Positions 21,201 to 30,100 of a stretch of 64,000 bases of DNA are shown in pieces. Origin of the DNA: Closterium sp. Naga37s-1 (Eukaryota; Streptophyta; Zygnematophyceae; Desmidiales; Closteriaceae); assembly GCA_947471745.1 (NCBI GenBank), contig CANJKZ010000977.1:2026501-2090500 (forward strand), in the 5' to 3' direction. Within the stretch, counting starts at the first letter, position 1, and the number at the start of each line of letters is the position of its first letter. Position numbers and translations under genes: made by a program. A model generated the notes under the pieces. That model saw only the letters and a program-made list of their open reading frames with translations. It made no database searches and was not told where the DNA came from.

Positions 21201-22862
21201 CGAGGGGGAAGGCCACCCAAGGGCTGCAGAATGCATGCGGGGAGAGTCAGGGTTTCGATTCCCACCCTTTCCGCCCCCCCCCGCAGATTTCCACGCGTGG
21301 GCGGTGCAGGGGCAATCGCGGCCAGTGGTGGTGGTGGCGAGTGCAGCGAGGGGGAAGGCAAGCCAAGTGCTGCAAGAAGCGCGGGGAGGTGCTGCTGGGG
21401 CGGTGGATGTGGAGGATGCAATCACCCTCATGGTGAGCCTTTTGGCTAAGCCCCTCCCCCAAGCCCCTCCCCTCGTGTGGAAAGCTAGGGAGCAAAGGGA
21501 CATGCTGCTGGGGCGGAGGATGTGGAGGATGCAATAACCCTCATGGTGTGTCGCTGGGCTTAGCCTTTTTCTCTACGCCTTTCTTTCAACCATTGCTGTC
21601 TAGGCCGTGTCTGAGTGTCGGTGGGCTGTGCCTGGGGTTTATGCTGTGCGTTGGAACGTGAGGGGGCAAGGGGAGGTGCTGCTGGGGCGGTGGATGTGTT
21701 TTGAGACGTCTCAAAACACTTCTTTTATTATGTGGAGGGTGCAATCACCCTCATGGTGTGTCGCCGGACTGAGCTTCTCTTACTGGGCTAAGTTTTTGTT
21801 TCTGGGCTTTCTGCTCAATATTCCTGCTTTCTGCTCTGTTGCCGTCTCTAGCTAAGATTCGATTGTTTGTAGCCGTTCCTTTTCACATGTGGGTGAACGC
21901 CTTTGCACTGACCTCTGGCTCTTGCACTATCTGTTGTACTCGTTACAAGCAGGTCCAGTGGCAGAACAAGGGCGGTTCATGCGGCACTGCAGTGTACACT
22001 GCAAGCTGGATTGCCCCTCCTTCTGACTGCCACACACAGCAGTACTTTCACTACATGGGCCACCAGGTATGGCGTGAGCCCTCGTGTACGGAATATGCAC
22101 TGCTCGATACCATGGCGGTGATCTCATCACCACATGGATGCATGCTTGTTTATGTGTGACTGCCATTCTGCACTTCCCTGCATGCATGTACACATGTATG
22201 CTTGGATAATGTATTATGGATGTATGTGTGCATGGTGGCAGGGTGAAGTTCGAGTGGATCAAGCTCATAGAGGATTCACCATGTCAACTGATGCAGCTGG
22301 CTTTGCTACACTCAACCCACTGTACATGAAGGTATAACCACTCATAATTGTATGTTGTTCACGTAAAATACACACAATCGTTTTGCTGTGTCGCACGCAC
22401 AACCACACTCACATCCTCCTCATTGACCATACCCTTTTTTCTTATTGCATCTCCAAAATCCGCAGTACACTCCGGATGCAACAGGAAGATTTGCTGGTCA
22501 GTTGGGGTACGGTTACCGCAGCATTGCAGATTTTGTTACGGCAGCCCAGTGCATCAATTCAAAGAAACTGACAGTGGCAGATGTGGAGTCCAATGAGATG
22601 ATTGCAACAATACGAAGTCAGGCATGCCTCTTAACTACAGCAATTCTGGAGGTATGTAAGCTTCAATCATTGCTTTCACATACAAAAAGGTTGTTTCTCT
22701 GTTTGATTTACCCTCAATCTCTTCTTGTTGCTTCAACGCTGCCGTTTTTATTTGTGTCTTATTTAGGGGGGGAGAAGAAGCCTGGACTCGAATGGTGCTC
22801 CTATAACAATAGAATATGACAAAGAAGGAAGGCCTGTAGCTTTGAGGCCGGGTTCTTCCTGA
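9289..22862 (+). CDS. Gfo/Idh/MocA-family NAD(P)-dependent oxidoreductase
   Basis: Predicted dehydrogenase of sugars or polyols with an N-terminal Rossmann fold; the substrate cannot be told. Thirteen exons: 9289-9340, 9445-9490, 10188-10354, 16471-16596, 17048-17120, 19962-20020, 20195-20284, 20587-20640, 21287-21432, 21953-22066, 22242-22331, 22466-22651, 22767-22862. They total 432 residues with all phases matching. Motifs in order: [12 protein letters not shown] (dinucleotide loop), [42 protein letters not shown] (family KP motif), [36 protein letters not shown], and a C-terminal [13 protein letters not shown]. Intron 3 (6.1 kb) holds a minisatellite and a hAT element; intron 5 (2.8 kb) holds a second minisatellite. 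Partial exon copies flank exons 2, 3, 4, 5, 7, 8 and 9. A frame uninterrupted across 13 exons argues it is functional. Confidence 0.9.
9565..9610 (+). repeat. Decayed copy of oxidoreductase exon 2 with donor
   Basis: Near-complete copy of exon 2 followed by the same GTATGT donor but lacking the acceptor AG. The 5' break is preceded by ATTCAAAAGC, a half-site of the junction palindrome. It lies downstream of the real exon. Confidence 0.8.
9826..10112 (+). repeat. Copies of acceptor + 5' part of oxidoreductase exon 3
   Basis: Copies at 9906-9975 and 10045-10110, plus a fragment at about 9826-9850, repeat the GCAG acceptor and the part encoding [16 protein letters not shown], then diverge into stops. 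The real exon 3 (10188-10354) is the last in the series. Confidence 0.85.
10355..10702 (+). repeat. Three copies of the 3' part of oxidoreductase exon 3, two with palindromic junctions
   Basis: After the real donor at 10355, the segment encoding the end of exon 3 plus donor (CCTCCAG/GTATG) recurs at about 10390-10480 and 10530-10615. A truncated third copy (10660-10700) runs into the minisatellite. Two copies begin with palindromes: TTTTGAGGCGCCTCAAGA (10489-10506) and TCTTGGGGCGCCCCAAGA (10624-10641). Confidence 0.85.
10703..10975 (+). repeat. 13-bp minisatellite, left block
   Basis: About 20 tandem units of GGGGTGCACGCGA or its variant GGGGTGCATGCGA. It is cut by the hAT insertion at 10976 and continues after it. 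Confidence 0.95.
10968..10992 (+). repeat. hAT left target-site duplication and terminal inverted repeat
   Basis: Target duplication CACGCGAG (10968-10975) is followed by the element end CTACGTTGCTAAATACG (10976-10992). This matches the reverse complement of the right end with one difference in 17 bases. Confidence 0.92.
10976..13834 (-). mobile_element. hAT-superfamily DNA transposon, 2,859 bp
   Basis: Complete element bounded by near-identical terminal inverted repeats and a perfect 8-bp target duplication, the length typical of hAT elements. It encodes a BED-finger / DUF659 / hAT-dimerisation transposase on the minus strand. Subterminal regions are rich in TACG and GTAC motifs, possible transposase binding sites (inference). 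It sits inside a 13-bp minisatellite in intron 3 of the oxidoreductase gene, opposite in orientation to the host. Intact ends suggest a recent insertion. Confidence 0.95.
11226..13405 (-). CDS. hAT transposase (BED finger, DUF659, dimerisation domain), frame disrupted once
   Basis: Catalyses cut-and-paste transposition in the nucleus. Reading from 13405: the BED-type finger [20 protein letters not shown] lies near the N-terminus, then the DUF659 region with [20 protein letters not shown] and [15 protein letters not shown], which carry candidate catalytic aspartates. The C-terminal dimerisation region [20 protein letters not shown] carries the candidate glutamate. The first frame (13405 to about 11770) and the second (about 11745 to 11226) are offset near 11745-11775. 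Either a one-base frameshift has occurred or a 32-nt GT-AG segment is removed; 32 nt is shorter than usual introns, so frameshift is preferred. If so, the copy is probably non-autonomous now. Confidence 0.9.
13818..13842 (-). repeat. hAT right terminal inverted repeat and target-site duplication
   Basis: The element end CGTATTTGGCAACGTAG (13818-13834) is followed by CACGCGAG (13835-13842), identical to the left 8-bp flank. An uninterrupted 13-bp array would not give this register, so it is a true duplication. Confidence 0.92.
13835..16087 (+). repeat. 13-bp minisatellite, right block (about 2.25 kb)
   Basis: Roughly 170 tandem units with cores GGGGTGCACGCGA, GGGGTGCATGCGA and GGGTTGCATGCGA, with occasional one-base shortened units. 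The unit has no stop codon in any frame and 13 is not a multiple of 3, so spurious frames of over 700 codons arise on both strands. The dominant variation CACG to CATG is a CpG transition. Confidence 0.95.
16100..16470 (+). repeat. TG/CATG-rich microsatellite ending at the exon 4 acceptor
   Basis: Degenerate (TG)n and TGCATG repeats run into the acceptor of exon 4. Embedded at 16371-16411 is a partial copy of acceptor plus exon 4 start ([10 protein letters not shown]), one microsatellite stretch upstream of the real exon. Confidence 0.85.
16688..16900 (+). repeat. Two copies of the 3' part of oxidoreductase exon 4 with donors
   Basis: Segments ending about 16770 and 16895 repeat the sequence for [21 protein letters not shown] followed by GT donors. 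They lie in intron 4, downstream of the real exon 4, whose donor is at 16597. Confidence 0.88.
17167..17240 (+). repeat. Exon 5 3'-end fragment with palindrome-like junction
   Basis: TTCTGAGCTGACTCAAAA (17167-17184) and TAGTCAACTCAACA (about 17198-17211) precede a copy of the exon 5 end (CCACCTCGTGCAA). The first differs from the consensus TTTTGAG-N4-CTCAAAA at one position. Confidence 0.65.
17290..17469 (+). repeat. Direct duplication separated by a degenerate palindrome
   Basis: A segment of about 60 bp starting CTGTGCCATC is repeated at 17290-17350 and 17410-17469. Between the copies lies TTTTCAGTCGACTAAAGA (17375-17392), centred on AGTCGACT, with three differences from the junction consensus. 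Confidence 0.75.
17497..19800 (+). repeat. CG-rich 16/18-bp minisatellite (about 2.3 kb)
   Basis: About 135 units of CCTTGGTCCACGCGCG, many with one extra CG pair (18 bp). Runs of CGCGCGCG alternate purine and pyrimidine and could adopt Z-DNA. A stray unit recurs at about 19870-19890 beside a duplicated CGGCTGTAGCCC segment. Located in intron 5 of the oxidoreductase; the long open frames inside it are artefacts of composition. Confidence 0.95.
20146..20163 (+). repeat. Junction palindrome in oxidoreductase intron 6
   Basis: TCTTGAGTCGACTAAAAA, palindromic core AGTCGACT, two differences from the TTTTGAG-N4-CTCAAAA consensus. Confidence 0.6.
20366..20437 (+). repeat. Copy of the 3' part of oxidoreductase exon 7 with donor
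   Basis: Repeats the stretch coding [21 protein letters not shown] and the GTGCGT donor, downstream of the real exon 7 (20195-20284). The 5' junction contains CCTTTGAGTCACC, a half-site of the palindrome. Confidence 0.85.
20597..20790 (+). repeat. Duplicated 3' part of oxidoreductase exon 8 with TTTTGAG/CTCAAAAG array between copies
   Basis: The exon 8 stretch coding [16 protein letters not shown] plus donor recurs at about 20737-20787. Between the copies lie TTTTGAG (20681-20687) and two CTCAAAAG boxes (20699-20706, 20718-20725) spaced by near-identical 11-bp segments. Confidence 0.85.
20928..21260 (+). repeat. Two copies of acceptor + 5' part of oxidoreductase exon 9
   Basis: Copies start at 20928 and 21141 after intact CAG acceptors and encode [20 protein letters not shown] variants before running into pyrimidine-rich sequence. 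The real exon 9 (21287-21432) is the last. Confidence 0.88.
21485..21760 (+). repeat. Two copies of the 3' part of oxidoreductase exon 9 with donor
   Basis: Copies at about 21500-21547 and 21673-21760 repeat GCTGCTGGGGCGG ... CTCATGGTG. The second is interrupted by the palindromic insertion at 21699-21729; the first and the real exon are uninterrupted. Confidence 0.85.
21694..21734 (+). mobile_element. 31-bp palindromic insertion with 5-bp target duplication
   Basis: ATGTG (21694-21698) and ATGTG (21730-21734) flank a 31-bp insert that starts with TTTTGAGACGTCTCAAAA and ends with a T-rich tail. Together with its flanks the palindrome reads perfectly over 24 bp (21696-21719). The two sister copies of this exon segment lack the insert and have a single ATGTG. 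This looks like transposition-type insertion, although templated end-joining could also produce it. Confidence 0.7.
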
Positions 22863-24101
22863 CTGTTTTGTAGAAATGATTATGCCACCCTGAAATGTGA
22901 CTCAGATCATAGCGAGTATGGGGTGTCGTTCTTTTACGTCAAGACTCTGTGCGGCATCGTGCGGCCAAGAACACATCGAAGCCGTAGCACTGTTCCCAAA
23001 GATTGCGCTCGATCGTCCACGTCCGTGGCGCCATTGACGACGTCCCAGAAGGTGTTTCGTTTTTTTTTTTTTGGAAATGTAACTATATTATCAGAAGGTG
23101 TTTCGTGCAAGTGTCGTCACCGTCGTGAATCTCGCATGCTGTGGCCGAGTTACCCGCTGGACGCGTGCGTCACATCACTTATCGTGTGCTCCATTCGTGC
23201 GCGCCCCCTTCACCTTCCACCAATCAAATCCCGATATTCTGTTTCTATTCTGGGGATCTCTTCTCCTCTCCTCACTTCTCTTAGAAGAACTTCCTTTTGT
23301 AGGACCTGCCAGGTCTTCCAGACAGCGAAGTGAACTTCCCTTGGGAGTGTTCCAGACAGTGAACAGGTCCAAAGCAACATAATTTCTAATGCGGTTCATT
23401 ATCAATATAAATCGGCTGAATCAGGTTTTCGGCGAAAGTGGACCTTCCGCTTGGATGGATGTGCAATTGAACCATGGCTGACTACTAATTATTATTATCC
23501 TCCCATTCTAGAGACTGAATGTCATGTCTTCGCCGTCGTAACTCTCATTTTTTTCAGTTCGGCTGCTTACTGTTGAATAGATCGTTCGTCCTTCGTATAC
23601 GTTTCGCCGGATGTCTGAAGTTTCCAATTTCAGATCCAGAGGAACTGCGACATTTGTCGGGAGAGGCGAGTGACTGTTCTTAGAATCCTCACATGACGTG
23701 AGAAAGATCAAACACCGAAGCTCCTTGATCGCCGGGTTTATTTTCTCTAGTTCCTAGCTTGTTTCAAACCTAGAAAGTCAGCAGAGCGCTGACCGAATCT
23801 GGCTTGAAACGAGTCGTGCAGAAATCCTCATTGGCGGAGGCTGGCATCTTTAATCCATCACATCAACGGCTACGATGCTTCATAAAGCAACTACCGCGAT
23901 GTTGCCATCATAGTGATTCTAACCACTGTGCTTCCGTGATGTCCGTATCGCTTCTTTGATCTAACGATGCCTCGACATGCATCCTAGCCTCAAGATTCCA
24001 GGCATCAAGAACCCAGGCCTTAAGATTCTAGTATCTTGACCATGCGTGTGCTTCATGAACTCTCTAGCTCGACCTTCCCCGCGTAACTGCTCCTTCCGGC
24101 C
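22863..24101. other. Intergenic region between oxidoreductase and DUF616 gene
   Basis: Contains the oxidoreductase 3' UTR, a micro retro-insertion (23046-23106) and the promoter and 5' UTR of the downstream plus-strand gene. No other gene recognised. Confidence 0.6.
23046..23106 (-). mobile_element. 31-bp poly(A)-tailed retro-insertion with 15-bp target duplication
   Basis: Direct repeats CAGAAGGTGTTTCGT (23046-23060 and 23092-23106) flank 12 T followed by 19 bp. On the minus strand this is a very short cDNA tail ending in poly(A). The length of the duplication and the tail are typical of LINE-mediated target-primed insertion. Confidence 0.75.
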
Positions 24102-27100
24102 ATGGAATCGCCGCCTGTGACGCCGGAGGAGTCGCACATCGTCGCTCACCGATCTTCCTCCTTCACCGCGCTGCGATCGCTCAACAAGACGTTGAAGGCG
24201 CAGCGTCTCTCCGCGTCAAACGCGTCGCCCGCACCCACCAGGTCGTCCTCCATGAATAACGACAAACGAAGCCTGCCAGGGAAGCGGAAAGCAATGATGG
24301 TGCTGTTCCTGGCGGTCGTCTCGATCTCCACCATTTTCGTCGTCAAGGATCTCAGATTCTCCGGCCAGCCGCAACAACCACAAGGTACTATCAGGCACCA
24401 ACCCGCAGGGACATGTCTTTTGAGGCGCCTCAAAAGCCGTCTCAATCTCCACCCTTTTCGTCGTCAAGGATCTCAGATTCTCCAGCCAGCCGCAGCAACC
24501 ACAAGGTACTAATATCTCGCATCGTTGGAGTTGCTTTCGAGAATTCTCAAACGCATCTCCACCCTTTTCGTCGTCAAGGATCTCAGATTCTCCAGCCAGC
24601 CGCAACAACCACAAGGTACTATTAAGCTTTGCCCGTCTGAAGATTGTGGCTGATCAGCTGGGTGGCTTTCATTCTCGCTCCGTTTGGCTTGTTCTTATCT
24701 GATTGTTGCTTACCCATCCCGATTACCCATCCTCCTGTTCGTTCTCCTGTTCGTTCACCTGTTCGTTCGCCGTTCGTTCTCCTTATCATTCTTCGTTCCG
24801 TTCGTTTGCCGTTCGTTCTCCGTTCGTTCTGCCGTGTTACAGTGGACGCCACGAAGAGGGTCGGTGTGCTGGATGAAGCAGGCCGTCTGATGGCCGTAGA
24901 TTCCCCACCACCTGCACAATCGGACGGCGGGGATTCGTTGACTGGGACGGGGACGGCGAATTCGGAATCTGATATTGAAAGATTACCATCTGCCAGCGAC
25001 CAGTCACGTGTGTTGACGGATGGGAGTCAGAGCGAGCAGCGGCCTTCGTTCCACACTTCGGTTCAGAACGGTTTCGGCCATTCTCCGCCTGCAGGGGACG
25101 GGGAAGGGGACGAAGAGTTTGCGCCTGATGCCTTGGGGGGAGAGAATGCCGTGGGGAGGCAGAATGAGCTGGGGGGGCAGGAGGCGTTGAGAGGCGAAGA
25201 TGCTTCGAGGGGGCAGGATTCTTTAGAAGGGCAGGGTGCTTTAGGGGGGCAGGATGCATCAAAGGAAGGAGGGGTTGAGATCGAGACTGAGGCTCGAGTG
25301 TATGAACTACGAGAGAAGAAGAGGAAGAAGAAGAGGCGGAAGGAGAAGAAGGTGAAGAAAGAGAAGAGACCGAAGAAGGGCAGAAGGGGGATGGGAGTGC
25401 GCGCGCCTGCTCTTCCCCCGCCCCCCTCTCCGCCTCCTCCCCCTGCCCAGATCAACCCTTTGGATCCCGTGCTTCCCCCATCACATCCTTGCGCCAATTT
25501 CACCCTCCCACCGCCTTCCACTGACAGGAAGCGCACTGGGCCCAGACGTGAGTACCTAGGGTAGCCACTAGACCCACACATGAGTGCCCAGGTAACCACT
25601 AGACCCACACATGAGTGCCCAGGTAACCACTAGACCCACACATGAGTGCCCAGGTAACCACTAGACCCACACATGAGTGCCCAGGTAACCACTAGACCCA
25701 CACATGAGTGCCCAGGTAACCACTAGACCCACACGTGAGTGCCTAGGGTAACCACTAGACCCACACGTGAGTGCCTAGGGTAACCACTAGACCGACACGT
25801 GAGTGCCTAGGGTAACCACTAGACCGACACGTGAGTGCCTAGGGTAACCACTAGACCGACACGTGAGTGCATTCGGTTTGGTCTGTACAATGTTCTGTCG
25901 TCACTTCGTCTCTCACAATAGCTATTCCCCTCAACCGCTCTCAGCTCCACAAACTCCCTCTCCACCCCCCTCACTCCCCTCGGCCCAGTCTCAGCCCCGA
26001 CCGTCCCTCCACATTGCCTTCTTCTTCCCCACTGCACCATTTAGCCTGTCCCGTGCGTCCGCTGCTCCCGCTCCCTCCTGCTCCCCCTTTCCTCATCCTC
26101 TCCCAAGCAGTGTGCCCCCTGGGTTACCTGCCAGGAGCTGACGGGCCTGTCGCATCCACACCACACGCACTGCCTGCCTCCTCCCTCCCTGCCTCCCCCC
26201 CTCCCTGCTTCCCCCCCCCCCCCTCTTCCCTCTGGCCTTTCCCGAATCAGCCTGCCCCGTGTGCTACCTGCCGCTCCCAGACGCCATGGGCATGCGCCCC
26301 CCCCCGGGGCCACACGGAGGAGCCCATTCTGAAGCACCTGGCGTACGTCACTGAGGACGACGCCAGTGAGAGGGCTGCCAGTCGCACACAAAGCGCCCCA
26401 CCTCCCCTCAGGATCCACCTGACTCTGAACCACCTGCCGCACCCACACATCTGCCTCCTCCCCCTTCCCTTTGCCCCTTTCTCTCTCCTCCCAAACCAGC
26501 CTGCCCCGTGTGCTACCTTCCACTATCAGACGCCATGGCCATGCGCCCGCCACGGGGCCACACGGAGGAGCCCATTCTGAAGCACCTGGCGTACGTCACC
26601 CAGGACGACGCCTGTGAGTGAGAGGGCCGCCAGACGCACACACCCAGCCATGCGCGCCCCACCTCCCCTCAGAATTCAACCGCGCTCCTCTCTCCCCCAC
26701 TCCCCTCGCCACTTCCCCCCGTCCCTCCTCTCCAAACCAGCCTGCCCCGTGTGCTACCTGCCGCTACCAGGCGCCATGGGCATCCGCCCGCCACGGGGCC
26801 ACACGGAGGAGCCCATTCTGAAGCACCTGGCGTACGTCACTGAGGACGACGCCAGTGAGAGGGCTGCCAGGCGGGCGGGCAACCGGCCGCGGTTCAACGG
26901 ACACCAGTCGCTGCAGCAGCGGGAGGACTCGTTTAAAATTCAAGAGAGCATGCGCGTGCACTGCGGGTGAGTGATATAGGGTAGAGTGTGTGCTGTAGGG
27001 GGTTGAATGGGGAAGGGACAGGGAGGGTTGGGATTGAGCAGGATGAGTCAACTCAACAGTAACTCGTCACTCAGGACGACGCCAGTGAGCGGGCCGCCAG

Positions 27101-30100
27101 GCGCGCGGGCAACCGGCAGCGGTTCAACGGACACCAGTCGCTGCAGCAACGGGAGGACTCGTTTAAGATCCAGGAGAGCATGCACGTGCACTGCGGGTGA
27201 GTGAGAGGGAGTCAAAGGGTCGTTGGTGGGGGAAGGAGCAGGGGCGGGTGAAGACTCGTTTGAGATCGAAGAGAGCATGCGTGTGCATTGCGGGTGAGTG
27301 AGAGAAAGGGGCGCGGGAAGGGGAAGGGGAAGGGGCGGGTGATGGTGGCTGGTAGGTGCTGGGGAAAATAATGAAACGGATGGTGTTGTGTGGGGCGGCA
27401 AGGTGAGCAATGCCAAGGGCTTGACATTTCGAACTGAAATGCAGTGGTTCATCCAGTCATCCCCTTCCCACTCTCACTTCCCATCCCACCCCCCTGCATC
27501 AGCTTTGTGTGGGGCGGCAAGGTGGGCAACGGCACGGGCTTTGACGTGTCGGATGATGACAGGCGGTTCATGGAGCGGTGCTACGACATTGTGGTGGTCT
27601 CGGCCATCTTTGGTGAGGCCCTTGGGAGAAGAGTGGCATGGTGCTGTGCTTGTTGTGCGTGGTGGTGAGTGATGACAGGCGGTTCATGGAGCGGTGCTAC
27701 GACATTGTGGTCGTCTCGGCCATCTTTGGTGAGTTAGACCCTTGGGAGAGGAGTGGCATGGTGCTGTGCTTTTTTTGCTTGGTGGTGAGTGAGATCAGGC
27801 AAGCGGTTCATGGAGCGCTGCTCTGATATCGTGGTCGTCTCTGCCATTTTCGGTAAGGGCTACATGTGGTGGTACGTCCCGGTGCGTTTCCTCCATTACC
27901 AGGTGCCTATGACGTGGTTCACCGAGTTCATCCCCCACCCCTTTCTTGCTTTGCCCCCCCACATGCCCGCCTCCTTCCTCTTCTTGATGTGCTCCCCCAC
28001 ATGCCCGTGCTTACCAGGCGCATACGACGTGGTGCAGCAGCCGAGCAACGTGAGCGAGGAGGCGAGGCAGCAGCTGTGCTTCGTGATGTTTGTGGACCAC
28101 ACCACCTTCACCGAGTTCATAAGGGATGGCACTCTCAAGCAGCCGCGCACCCGGAGAGTGGGCCTGTGGCGACTCGTGGTCGTGCACAACCCTCCTTACA
28201 GAGATCCCAGGCGCACGGGCAAGGTGAGAACGGGCGGTTCATTTGCGACGCTCAAGCAGCCACAAACCTGGCGCGTCGCGAGCGGCTGTGCTTTGTATGT
28301 TTGTAGAGTTTTGAGAGTCGTCAAAACCGTTTCGTGATGTTTGTGGCCCACACTACCTTCACCGAGTTCTTCCGAGACGGCACTCTCAAGCAGCCGCGCA
28401 CGCGGAGAGTGGGGCTGTGGCGCCTGGTGGTCGTGCACAATCCTCCTTATAGGGACCCCCGGCGTACGGGCAAGGTGAGAAGAGGGCGAGTTATGGGATG
28501 GGAGTATAGTGATGGTAGAGTAAAGGAGCAGTTGAGTAGAGAGAGCGGAGGAGCAGTTGAGCAGAGAGAGTGCGTGCGGCTGTGCTTCGTGATGTTTGTG
28601 GACCACACCACCTTCACCGAGTTCATCCGAGATGGCACTCTCAAGCAGCCGCGCACGGAGAGTGGGGCTGTGGCGGCTGGTGGTGGTGCACAATCCTCCT
28701 TACAGGGACCCCCGGCGGACCGGCAAGGTGAGAGGGGGGGGTCTGCTGATGGGGTCTTATAGAGTCAAGGGCTTGTGCTGGGAGGGAACGGCAATGAAGC
28801 ACCCGCCGCGTGGGGCTGTGGCGATTGGTGCTGGTGCACAACCCTCCCTACAGGGTCCCCAGGCGCACGGGCAAGTTGAAGGGAGGGCGAGTTACGGGAT
28901 GGGAGTATAGTGATGGTAAAGTAAAGGAGCAGTTGAGTAGAGAGAGCAGATGAGCAGTTGAGCAGAGAGAGTGCGTGCGGCTGTGCTTCGTGATGTTTGT
29001 GGACCACACCACCTTCACGGAGTTCATAAGGGATGTTACTCTCAAGCAGCCGCGCAACCATCGATGGGTCTGTAATATGGCGTATGAGAATGCAACACGA
29101 CTTTTGGAAAATCTTGCAGTTGACAATGAAGCCAGGCTGAAGATTGCTAAAGCCGGTGCAATACGAGTGCTTGTCAAAGTATGGGTATCTTTCACACTCC
29201 ATTTAGTGTTCCCGTATGTTTTTTACTAAAGTTGTGTTAGTGCAGGTTTGGCTTGTTGTTATTGCGACAACCTGCAAAACGCAGCTTTAGTGGAAACCAT
29301 ACGGCAACACCAAATGGAATGTGAAGCATACCCATACCTTGACAAGCACTGGTATTGCACCAACCTCAGCAATGTTCAGCCTAGTTTCATTGTCAACTGC
29401 AAGATTTTCCAGAAGTCGTGTTGCATTCTCATACGCCATAATTCAATGGCGCAGCATAATTCAATGACCCGTGGTTAGTTGAATTTAAGGAGAGACACTA
29501 TTGGAGAGATTCCTCCAACGAGTGCAATCAGGTCTTGTTGACTTCAGATTTATCTGAGAGAAACCTAAGAGCGCCATGCATATAGGGCTCAACTGCTCTA
29601 TCTGTAAGTTGCTACGAGCCCCAGATGCACATGCAAGGTAAGCTGCTCCTACATGTGGGTGCAGTTTTCCCTAGCGTGCACTTTTCCATGTGGGTATTCG
29701 TCGCGAAGCTGATACAATCTAACACCCCCTCTTCCCACTCCCTGCCTCCATCAACTTCTTATGCCTTTTGTGTTCCCCGAACCCCCACTCCCTTCCCCTC
29801 TCCCACACCCCATGCAGATCCCCAAGCTGCTCATTCACCGCCTCTTCCCCAACGTGCAGTTCTCCATGTGGGTGGACGCAAAGCTTTCTTCTAACTGCCC
29901 CGTCTACCCCCCCTCTATCGCTCCCCTCTATGCCTCCATCTGTGCACTTCCCTCCCTTTCCCTTTTCCTAATCCGCAGATCCCCAAGCTGCTCATTCATC
30001 GCCTCTTCCCCAACGTGCAGTTCTCCATGTGGGTGGATGCCAAGCTGCAGCTCGTGCAGGACCCCTACATGATTCTTGAGAGGTGCGATGCGGTGCAATC

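Noticed and set aside
24644..24842. Upstream extension of the DUF616 exon 2 frame to 24644
   Set aside because: The stretch is CGTTCGTTCT-rich intron ending in GTTACAG; phase and the exon 1 donor support the exon beginning at 24843.
25548..25868. CRISPR-like array of ~31-bp repeats
   Set aside because: Units are directly adjacent with no unique spacers, start at a eukaryotic splice donor and lie in an intron.
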